From NCBI GenBank assembly GCA_001800945.1, contig MGWJ01000029.1, positions 1-13,733 of the forward strand: 13,733 bases of DNA. The letters run 5' to 3'. The stretch comes from Flavobacteria bacterium RIFCSPLOWO2_12_FULL_31_7 (GTDB lineage Bacteria > Bacteroidota > Bacteroidia > Flavobacteriales > Flavobacteriaceae). Shown here one piece after another: positions 8,072 to 13,733 of this stretch (positions are counted from its first letter, which is position 1; every line of letters starts with the position of its first letter). The translations under genes and the position numbers were made by a program. The notes under the pieces were generated by a model. That model had not been told where the DNA came from. It saw only the letters and a list, made by a program, of their open reading frames with translations, and made no database searches.

Positions 8072-8098
8072 GTGATTTTCAGACACAATTAAAAGCAT

Positions 8099-8113
8099 GA
8101 TTTCAAAGGAATC
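8099..8113. promoter_or_regulatory. Imperfect GATTTC/GGAATC dyad upstream of gapA (distal copy)
   Basis: GATTTC, a three-base centre, then GGAATC is a dyad with one mismatch. It is followed by AAATATTTATAA, closely matching the bases after the perfect dyad 46 bases downstream; the shared direct repeat is GGAATCAAATATT at 8108-8120 and 8154-8166. Repetition of both the dyad and its flank suggests a paired protein-binding site. No regulator can be named. Confidence 0.4.
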
Positions 8114-8144
8114 AAATATTTATAAAAAATTCAATTAACAAAAC

Positions 8145-8159
8145 GATTCCATTGGAATC
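8145..8159. promoter_or_regulatory. Perfect GATTCCA-T-TGGAATC palindrome before gapA
   Basis: The 7-base arms are exact reverse complements around one central T, ending 14 bases before the gapA start codon. The position is close enough for a bound protein, or an RNA structure, to affect initiation of gapA transcription or translation. Together with the imperfect copy at 8099-8113 it forms a twin-site arrangement. No TAnnTTTG promoter was found in this spacer, so gapA may be transcribed at least partly from upstream of pfkA. Confidence 0.45.
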
Positions 8160-8173
8160 AAATATTATAACTT

Positions 8174-9184
8174 ATGTCAACAGTAAAATTAGGAATAAAC
8201 GGATTCGGAAGAATCGGAAGAATTGTATTCAGAGAAACATTCAACAGAGATAATATAGAAGTAGTAGCTATCAACGATTTATTAGATGTAGATCATTTGG
8301 CTTATTTGTTAAAATACGATTCAGTTCATGGGCGTTTTGCCGGAAAAGTGGAAGTAAAAGATGGAAAATTATATGTAAATGATAAATACATTCGTGTTAC
8401 AGCTGAAAGAGATCCAAAATTAATCAAATGGGATGATAAAAGTGTTGATGTAGATGTAGTGGCAGAATGTACTGGAATTTTCACCACATTAGAAACAGCT
8501 CAAGCTCATATTTATGGTGGTGCTAAAAAAGTAGTGATTTCTGCTCCATCTGCAGATGCTCCAATGTTTGTAATGGGAGTAAATCACACAGAAGCTAAAG
8601 CTACTGATACCATTGTTTCAAATGCTTCATGTACTACAAACTGTTTAGCGCCTTTGGCTAAAGTTATCAATGATAATTTCGGAATTGTTGAAGGATTAAT
8701 GACAACTGTTCACGCCTCAACAGCAACGCAAATGGTAGCAGACGGACCATCTAAAAAAGATTGGAGAGGTGGTCGCGCGGCAAGTGTAAACATTATTCCA
8801 TCTTCAACTGGAGCCGCAAAAGCGGTTGGAAAAGTCATTCCAGCATTAAACGGAAAACTAACAGGAATGTCATTTCGTGTTCCAACAGTTGATGTTTCGG
8901 TAGTCGATTTAACAGTTAAATTAGCCAAAGAAACTACTTATGAAGAAATTATGAAAGTATTAAAAAATGCTTCAGAAACTTCAATGAAGGGAATTTTAGG
9001 TTACACGGAAGATGATGTAGTTTCTCAAGATTTTGTATCAGATACGCATACTTCAATTGTAGATGTTAAAGCTGGAATTGGCTTGAATTCAACCTTTTTC
9101 AAATTAGTTTCTTGGTACGATAATGAATACGGATATTCAAGCAAATTAATTGATTTAGCCGTACATATTAATTCTTTAAAATAA
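8174..9184 (+). CDS. gapA: Type I glyceraldehyde-3-phosphate dehydrogenase
   Basis: GAPDH oxidises and phosphorylates glyceraldehyde 3-phosphate to 1,3-bisphosphoglycerate with NAD+ in glycolysis, as a cytoplasmic tetramer. The 336 residues are full length. The Rossmann loop GINGFGRIGR is at 7-16, and INDLLD at 33-38 carries the acidic residue typical of NAD preference. The active site ASCTTNCLAP at 151-160 has catalytic Cys153, with His180 in TVHAST as its partner. ADGPSKKDWRGGRAA at 189-203 and SSTGAAKAVGKV at 210-221 follow the pattern of E. coli GapA, not of the NADP-type GapB, and WYDNEYGYS lies near the C-terminus. It follows pfkA by 159 bases and is closed by an intrinsic terminator 7 bases past its stop. 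I infer that this is the glycolytic enzyme. Confidence 0.97.
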   Translation: MSTVKLGINGFGRIGRIVFRETFNRDNIEVVAINDLLDVDHLAYLLKYDSVHGRFAGKVEVKDGKLYVNDKYIRVTAERDPKLIKWDDKSVDVDVVAECTGIFTTLETAQAHIYGGAKKVVISAPSADAPMFVMGVNHTEAKATDTIVSNASCTTNCLAPLAKVINDNFGIVEGLMTTVHASTATQMVADGPSKKDWRGGRAASVNIIPSSTGAAKAVGKVIPALNGKLTGMSFRVPTVDVSVVDLTVKLAKETTYEEIMKVLKNASETSMKGILGYTEDDVVSQDFVSDTHTSIVDVKAGIGLNSTFFKLVSWYDNEYGYSSKLIDLAVHINSLK

Positions 9185-9190
9185 TATTTT

Positions 9191-9235
9191 AAAAGTGATT
9201 TGTTTTTATTTACGAATCACTTTTTTTATTTTTAC
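9191..9235 (+). terminator. Intrinsic terminator after gapA
   Basis: aaaagtgatttg (9191-9202) pairs with cgaatcactttt (9213-9224) across a 10-base A/T loop: ten Watson-Crick pairs, then a T-G wobble and a G-C pair at the loop end. The 3' arm merges with a run of seven Ts and more T-rich sequence. This should end the pfkA-gapA transcript, although the next gene begins only about 20 bases later, so leaky read-through into the kinase gene is possible. Confidence 0.85.
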
Positions 9236-9255
9236 TAATCACAAACTAAACTAAA

Positions 9256-10107
9256 ATGAAATTACTTGTAGACAGCGGTTCCACAAAAGCCGATTGGATT
9301 GCTATTGATGCGAATGGAAAAATTTTATTTACAACGCAATCCTTAGGTTTAAATCCAGAAGTACTAACAAAAGAAGAAATTGTAGCGCGCTTAGAAGATA
9401 AATTTGATATTTCTCACAACAAAGAAAAAGCAGATTTTCTATATTTTTATGGAGCAGGTTGTGGTACTGATAGAATGAAAAATTTTTTAACTGAGGTTTT
9501 TCAAGAGTATTTCTCCAACGCAAAAGTTTCTGTATATGAAGATACTTATGCTGCCGTTTTTGCCACTACACCCAAAAATGAAAAAGCAATTGTTTGCATA
9601 TTAGGAACAGGTTCAAATTGTAGCTATTTTGATGGAAATGTATTACATCAAAAAGTGCAATCATTAGGTTACATTGCCATGGACGATTGTAGTGGAAACC
9701 GTTTTGGTCGTCATTTAATCAGAGCGTATTATTTTAATAAAATGCCAAAACATTTGGCTACAGCTTTTGAAAAAGAATACGATTTAGATGCAGATGTTAT
9801 TAAGCAAAATTTTTATAAAGAATCCAATCCAAATGCCTATTTAGCAACGTTTGCCGAGTTTTTAATTAAGAATAAAAATGAGGAAATTTGTCAAAAATTT
9901 ATCAGAGAAGAAATGGTTGCTTTTGTAGAAAACTACATTATGCAATTTGAAAATCATAAAGAAGTTCCTGTTCATTTTATTGGTTCGATAGCATTTTATT
10001 TAAAAGACGAATTAGAAGTTATTTTAAAAGAATATGGAATTAAAATCGGAAACGTACTTCGACGACCAATTGATGGTTTGATCGAATTCCATGCCGCAAA
10101 TAATTAA
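9256..10107 (+). CDS. BadF/BcrA-type ATPase, N-acetylglucosamine kinase-like
   Basis: This 283-residue protein belongs to the ASKHA (actin/hexokinase fold) kinases in the BadF/BadG/BcrA/BcrD family, which includes N-acetylglucosamine kinases. Visible parts are the first phosphate loop DSGSTKADW at 6-14, FYGAGCG at 64-70, YEDTYAAVFA at 94-103 whose Asp96 is the probable catalytic base, the second phosphate loop ILGTGSNC at 115-122, MDDCSGNRFGRHLI at 142-155, and the adenosine-region FIGSIAFYL at 241-249. The 142-155 segment differs from the more usual GDEGSG form in this family, so the sugar specificity cannot be assumed. It lies downstream of gapA behind a terminator and is closed by its own terminator, so it may be transcribed separately or by read-through. 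A role in feeding amino sugars into glycolysis is an inference. Confidence 0.8.
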   Translation: MKLLVDSGSTKADWIAIDANGKILFTTQSLGLNPEVLTKEEIVARLEDKFDISHNKEKADFLYFYGAGCGTDRMKNFLTEVFQEYFSNAKVSVYEDTYAAVFATTPKNEKAIVCILGTGSNCSYFDGNVLHQKVQSLGYIAMDDCSGNRFGRHLIRAYYFNKMPKHLATAFEKEYDLDADVIKQNFYKESNPNAYLATFAEFLIKNKNEEICQKFIREEMVAFVENYIMQFENHKEVPVHFIGSIAFYLKDELEVILKEYGIKIGNVLRRPIDGLIEFHAANN

Positions 10108-10110
10108 GAT

Positions 10111-10147
10111 AAAAACCCTGTTAGCGATTATTTAACAGGGTTTTTTT
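10111..10147 (+). terminator. Strong intrinsic terminator after the sugar kinase
   Basis: aaaaaccctgtta (10111-10123) and taacagggttttt (10133-10145) are exact reverse complements with a 9-base loop, and the T-run ends at 10147. The stem holds four consecutive G:C/C:G pairs, and the symmetric A and T tracts would allow it to work in both directions. It separates the glycolytic/kinase block from the transporter block. Confidence 0.92.
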
Positions 10148-10209
10148 ATGGAGTAATTTGTTAGATTTCTTATTTATTAGTAAATTCAAAAATATTAAAT
10201 TCAAAGTAA

Positions 10210-11481
10210 ATGGAGTTTCTAAAAAGATTTAGCCTAAAAGAAGAAAAAGAAGATTACAAAACTGTAATTCAAACTATCGAACAAGGTGTTGTATTTAATG
10301 GCACCAATTTATGGGTATTAATTTTTGCTATTTTCATTGCATCCCTAGGTCTAAATGTTAACTCTACCGCTGTTATTATTGGTGCCATGTTGGTTTCTCC
10401 GTTAATGGGACCAATCATGGGAATAGGTTTAGGAATGGGTATAAATGATTTAACTCTGTTAAAAAAATCTGCTAAAAATTTTCTTTTTGCAGTTGGGGTG
10501 AGTTTGTTTACCTCTACATTGTATTTTTTTCTTTCTCCATTAAATGAAGCACATTCCGAAATTTTAGCACGAACAACTCCAAATATTTACGATGTTTTAA
10601 TCGCCTTTTTTGGTGGTCTTGCCGGAATTTTAGCAACCTCAAGTAAATTAAAAGGTAATGTAATTCCAGGTGTAGCCATTGCAACAGCATTAATGCCTCC
10701 GTTGTGTACTGCTGGATATGGATTAGCAAGTGGGAATTGGCAGTTCTTCTCTGGCGCTTTATATTTATTTTTTATTAATACCGTTTTTATTGCTTTATCA
10801 ACTTTTGTAACGGTTCGATTTTTAAAATTTCCAAACAAAGAATTCATTAATATTAAAGCGAAGAGAAAAGTACACAATTGGATTGGACTCATCGTATTTT
10901 TAACTTTAGTTCCAAGTATTTATTTGGGCTATGAATTTATTAAAGAAGTAAAGTTTAAAAATCAAGCTAATAAATTCATTATGGAGCAAGTGAATTTGAA
11001 AAATAACTTCATAATTTCAAAAAAAATGGAATATAATGAGCAGTTAATTGAATTAGTTGTTGGAGGGAAAAAAGTGGATTCATTAGAAATTAATTTGCTG
11101 AAAAATAATTTGAAAGCTTATAATTTAGAATCGGTTAAACTTATTGTAAAAGAAGGATTTTCATTTTCTAATGAAATCAATAATAAAACAAATACATCTC
11201 AAAATAAAGCCTTAACTGCATATCAAATTAAAATTTCTGAAGAAGAAAATTTTAAAAAGAAAAATGAGGAAGTGTTCCAAGAGATTGGAATTTTATTTCC
11301 CGAAATAACCTCATTTATAATGACAAATGCAGAAGATTATAAACTAGAAAAGTCCGAAAATGTATATCTCTGCATTATTCAATTAGACGATAAAAAGGAT
11401 TCTGTTTTCGCTTATGAAAAATTTCAAAAATGGATAAAAAAGACATACAATAATAATGCAATTCAATTTATTATTAATTGA
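10210..11481 (+). CDS. DUF389 family membrane protein
   Basis: The 423-residue protein has an N-terminal membrane half and a soluble C-terminal half. Hydrophobic segments fall near 33-50, 54-78, 90-109, 127-143, 150-172, 180-204 and 223-241. The DUF389 signature is clear: GAMLVSPLMGPIMGIGLGMG at 58-77 and PGVAIATALMPPLCTAGYGL at 153-172, both rich in Gly and Pro and probably lining the core of the membrane fold. Residues from about 246 to 423 are hydrophilic and Lys/Glu/Asn-rich, with a predicted alpha/beta character. The family has no established substrate or activity. The gene has terminators or promoters on both sides, suggesting a single-gene unit; no clear TAnnTTTG box was found between the preceding terminator and its start. 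Confidence 0.9.
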   Translation: MEFLKRFSLKEEKEDYKTVIQTIEQGVVFNGTNLWVLIFAIFIASLGLNVNSTAVIIGAMLVSPLMGPIMGIGLGMGINDLTLLKKSAKNFLFAVGVSLFTSTLYFFLSPLNEAHSEILARTTPNIYDVLIAFFGGLAGILATSSKLKGNVIPGVAIATALMPPLCTAGYGLASGNWQFFSGALYLFFINTVFIALSTFVTVRFLKFPNKEFINIKAKRKVHNWIGLIVFLTLVPSIYLGYEFIKEVKFKNQANKFIMEQVNLKNNFIISKKMEYNEQLIELVVGGKKVDSLEINLLKNNLKAYNLESVKLIVKEGFSFSNEINNKTNTSQNKALTAYQIKISEEENFKKKNEEVFQEIGILFPEITSFIMTNAEDYKLEKSENVYLCIIQLDDKKDSVFAYEKFQKWIKKTYNNNAIQFIIN

Positions 11482-11509
11482 GATATAGACATCATTTATA
11501 GCAAATGAC

Positions 11510-11540
11510 TTTGAAATTATACCTAAAAAACCTAACTTTG
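11510..11540 (+). promoter_or_regulatory. Promoter for sulP-nhaA (TTTG-N19-TAnnTTTG)
   Basis: TTTG at 11510-11513 and TAACTTTG at 11533-11540 match both halves of the Bacteroidota promoter consensus with 19 bases between them. Transcription would start near 11546, leaving about 140 bases before the sulP start codon. This leader contains a short hairpin, TTCCTC (11595-11600) pairing with GAGGAA (11607-11612), preceded by a T-run. No known riboswitch was recognised in it. Confidence 0.65.
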
Positions 11541-11688
11541 TTGTTCTATATGGGATTACAGCAAATTTTTTATTGACATTCCGAATTGATTTTTTTCCTC
11601 AAAATCGAGGAATACTTTCCAAAACTATTTATTCGAATTTTCGTTACAGTTATTGAATTTAAATCTGTCTCAGAAAGTTATATGATAT

Positions 11689-13230
11689 ATGAACAAAATT
11701 TTCAATTTATTTGATTTATCGCAAAAGGTAAACTACAGAACAGAAATTTTAGCTGGATTAACAGTTGCAATGACTATGATTCCCGAATCGTTATCATTTG
11801 CCATATTAGCTGGTTTTCCTCCGTTAGTAGGTTTGTATGGCGCTTTTATCATGGGATTGGTTACGGCAATTTTTTGTGGTCGTCCAGGATTAATTTCTGG
11901 AGGAGCAGGAGCAACTGTAATTGTACTTATCGCCTTAATGAAATCTCATGGTTTAGAATATGTTTTCGGCGCAATTGTGATTGCAGGAATCATTCAAATT
12001 TTAGTAGGATTATTTAAGTTAGGTAAATTCATCAGATTAGTGCCTCAGCCAGTAATGTATGGTTTTGTGAACGGATTAGCCATCGTAATTTTTATGTCGC
12101 AATTAGAACAATTTAAAACCATAATTAACGGACAAACACAATGGTTATCTGGTTCACCTTTCTTAATCATAGCAGGTTTAGTAGCTTTAACTATTGCTAT
12201 TGTACTATTATTTCCAAAAATTACTAAAGTCGTTCCTTCGTCTTTAGTTGCAATTATTATCGTTTTTATTATAGTTTTAATTTTCAATATTGATACCAAA
12301 CAAGTACAAGATATTGCTTCTGTCAATGGCGGTTTTCCACCGTTCCATATTCCAAATATTCCTTTGAATTTAGAAACGTTACAACTAATTTTGCCCTACG
12401 GTATTATTATGGCTGCAGTGGGATTAACAGAAGGTTTGCTAACTTTGAATTTAGTGGACGAAATCACTGGAACTAAAGGAAATAGTAACCGAGAATGTTT
12501 GGCTCAAGGAGGTGCGAATATTGCGAATGGATTTTTCTTCGGGATGGGCGGTTGTCCTATGATTGCTCAAACTTTAGTGAATCTTTCCGCAGGTTCAAGA
12601 GCTCGACTTTCAGGAATTATTGCCGCTTTAACTATTTTATTAATCATTTTAGTTGGCGCTCCAGTAATTGATAAATTACCAGTAGCTGCTTTAACAGGTG
12701 TGATGATTACGGTTGCCATAGGCACTTTTGAATGGACCAGCTTAAAAATCTTTAAGCGAATGCCTAAATCAGATGTTTTTGTTATGATTATAGTGATGCT
12801 CATCACTGTTTTTCTTCATAATTTAGCTTTAGCCGTTTTAATTGGTGTGATTATTTCCGCATTAGTTTTTGCTTGGGATAATGCGAAAAGAATTCGTGCC
12901 AAAAAATATATCGATGAAGCAGGAGTGAAGCATTATGAAATTTTCGGACCTTTATTTTTTGGATCAGTAACTAACTTTACTGAAAAATTTGATGTAGCCA
13001 ATGATCCTAAGGAAATTATTATTAATTTTAAAGAGAGTCGAATTGCAGATATGTCGGCGATTGAAGCTTTGAACGCATTAACACATCGTTATTTCTTACA
13101 AGGGAAAGTCGTACATTTACGATACTTAAGTCAGGATTGCATTCAATTGTTAAATAATGCAGAAGCAATTGTAGAGGTAAATATTATCGAGGATCCTACT
13201 TATTTATTGGCAGATGAAAAAAATATTTAA
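11689..13230 (+). CDS. SulP family inorganic anion transporter with STAS domain
   Basis: SulP (SLC26-like) carriers move sulfate, bicarbonate or other anions across the inner membrane. The 513 residues show the usual plan: a membrane domain to about residue 400 and a C-terminal cytoplasmic STAS domain from about 412 to 510. Core motifs are MTMIPESLSFAILAGFPPLVGLYGA at 28-52 (given as positions and key residues Pro32, Glu33, Gly42 and Pro44), PQPVMYGFVNG at 119-129, and helix-8 TEGLLTLNLVDEITGTKG at 247-264. GFFFGMGGCPMIAQT at 281-295 resembles the MGGCAMIGQ-type motif of the BicA-related clade and differs from the DauA type. The membrane arm GGAGATVIVLIAL lies at 71-83. nhaA follows after 11 bases, so the two are probably cotranscribed. 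Family membership is clear; the substrate is not determinable, with Na+-coupled bicarbonate uptake the leading idea. Confidence 0.92.
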   Translation: MNKIFNLFDLSQKVNYRTEILAGLTVAMTMIPESLSFAILAGFPPLVGLYGAFIMGLVTAIFCGRPGLISGGAGATVIVLIALMKSHGLEYVFGAIVIAGIIQILVGLFKLGKFIRLVPQPVMYGFVNGLAIVIFMSQLEQFKTIINGQTQWLSGSPFLIIAGLVALTIAIVLLFPKITKVVPSSLVAIIIVFIIVLIFNIDTKQVQDIASVNGGFPPFHIPNIPLNLETLQLILPYGIIMAAVGLTEGLLTLNLVDEITGTKGNSNRECLAQGGANIANGFFFGMGGCPMIAQTLVNLSAGSRARLSGIIAALTILLIILVGAPVIDKLPVAALTGVMITVAIGTFEWTSLKIFKRMPKSDVFVMIIVMLITVFLHNLALAVLIGVIISALVFAWDNAKRIRAKKYIDEAGVKHYEIFGPLFFGSVTNFTEKFDVANDPKEIIINFKESRIADMSAIEALNALTHRYFLQGKVVHLRYLSQDCIQLLNNAEAIVEVNIIEDPTYLLADEKNI

Positions 13231-13241
13231 AAACATATTAA

Positions 13242-13733
13242 ATGAAGTTATCACAATTATTTAAAGATTTTTTTGAAAGTGAAAAACTAAGTGGATTAGT
13301 TTTAATTCTATGTACAATTATTTCGCTAGGACTTGCTAATTCTGCTTTTGGCGAAAGTTATCATCATTTTTGGTTAACCAAATTTGCAGGTCAAAGTATT
13401 GAATATTGGATTAACGATGGGTTGATGACTATTTTCTTCTTATTAATTGGTTTAGAATTAGAACGAGAAATTTATCAAGGTGAATTGTCGAATGTTAAAG
13501 ATGCTTTACTACCTATTTTCGCTGCTATTGGAGGAATGTTTGTTCCAGCTGCGATATTTTTATTTTTCAATTTTGGTACAGCAACACAATCAGGAGCCGG
13601 AATTCCAATGGCCACAGATATTGCTTTTGCTTTAGGAATTTTATCCTTATTAGGAAACAGAGTGCCAACTTCACTAAAAATATTTTTAACTGCATTAGCG
13701 GTCATAGACGATTTAGGTGCGATTTTAATCATC
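13242..13733 (+). CDS. nhaA: Na+/H+ antiporter NhaA, C-terminal part beyond window
   Basis: From the ATG at 13242 there are 164 codons, running off the right edge with no stop; NhaA is usually close to 390 residues, so more than half is missing. NhaA exchanges Na+ for protons across the inner membrane and controls sodium and pH homeostasis. Motifs seen are NDGLMTIFFLLIGLELERE at 58-76, GGMFVPA at 97-103, GIPMATDIAFALGILSLLG at 120-138 with Asp126 equivalent to E. coli Asp133, and AVIDDLGAILI at 153-163. Asp156 and Asp157 in the last motif match the sodium-binding pair Asp163/Asp164 of E. coli. The 11-base gap to sulP points to one operon. I read this frame from the sequence directly. Confidence 0.94.
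   Translation, partial: MKLSQLFKDFFESEKLSGLVLILCTIISLGLANSAFGESYHHFWLTKFAGQSIEYWINDGLMTIFFLLIGLELEREIYQGELSNVKDALLPIFAAIGGMFVPAAIFLFFNFGTATQSGAGIPMATDIAFALGILSLLGNRVPTSLKIFLTALAVIDDLGAILII

Noticed and set aside
7512..8088. Minus-strand open frames opposite pfkA and its 3' flank
   Set aside because: They are antisense shadows of a strongly conserved gene, with compositions (Leu/Gln runs) unlike real proteins.
10148..10209. Possible promoter box TAATTTG before the DUF389 gene
   Set aside because: It has one base too few between TA and TTTG, and no TTG was found at a suitable distance upstream, so it is not reported as a feature.
12045..12806. Minus-strand open frames opposite sulP
   Set aside because: They lie wholly within a conserved transporter gene, lack family features and are explained by codon bias on the coding strand.
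1..13733. tRNA, rRNA, CRISPR, insertion sequence or phage attachment site
   Set aside because: No cloverleaf, regularly spaced repeat array, transposase motif or terminal inverted repeats with target duplications were seen; the inverted and direct repeats found are isolated spacer elements.

Overview
The window is AT-rich chromosomal DNA from a Bacteroidota member, most probably Flavobacteriaceae and close to Flavobacterium. The signs are Bacteroidota-type promoters (TTG, a 19-21 base spacer, then TAnnTTTG) instead of sigma-70 boxes, start codons preceded by A/T-rich sequence with almost no Shine-Dalgarno motifs, a flavobacterial-style TamB and a DUF4159 protein beside rsmE and tsaD. No transposases, tRNAs, rRNAs, CRISPR arrays or phage genes were seen; it reads as core genome.

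Left part, minus strand (1-2186): tsaD (tRNA t6A modification), rsmE (16S rRNA methylation) and a secreted DUF4159 protein cut by the window edge form a tight operon, with a 5-base gap and then an 8-base overlap. A 158-base divergent control region separates it from tamB (plus strand, about 2288-6805), a very large inner-membrane-anchored protein of the TAM/AsmA-like envelope class. The tamB start is unusual: the reading frame and the positively charged half of the membrane anchor extend upstream of the first ATG, where no ATG, GTG or TTG is in frame.

Middle part, plus strand (7025-10107): pfkA (ATP-type 6-phosphofructokinase), gapA (glycolytic GAPDH) and a BadF/N-acetylglucosamine-kinase-like sugar kinase make up a carbohydrate cluster. 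A 16-bp perfect inverted repeat lies just upstream of pfkA. The pfkA-gapA spacer carries three degenerate copies of a GAGYCARGTAAAA element and two copies of a GATTCC/GGAATC dyad. Clear intrinsic terminators follow gapA and the kinase gene.

Right part, plus strand (10210-13733): a DUF389 membrane protein, then a promoter with a roughly 140-base leader, then a SulP anion transporter with a STAS domain and, 11 bases later, nhaA (Na+/H+ antiporter, cut by the window edge). The sulP-nhaA pair suggests sodium-coupled anion (perhaps bicarbonate) uptake with sodium recycling.

No wholly new multi-gene system is evident. The items most worth checking are the non-canonical tamB start, the DNA structures flanking the glycolytic genes and the sulP-nhaA pairing.
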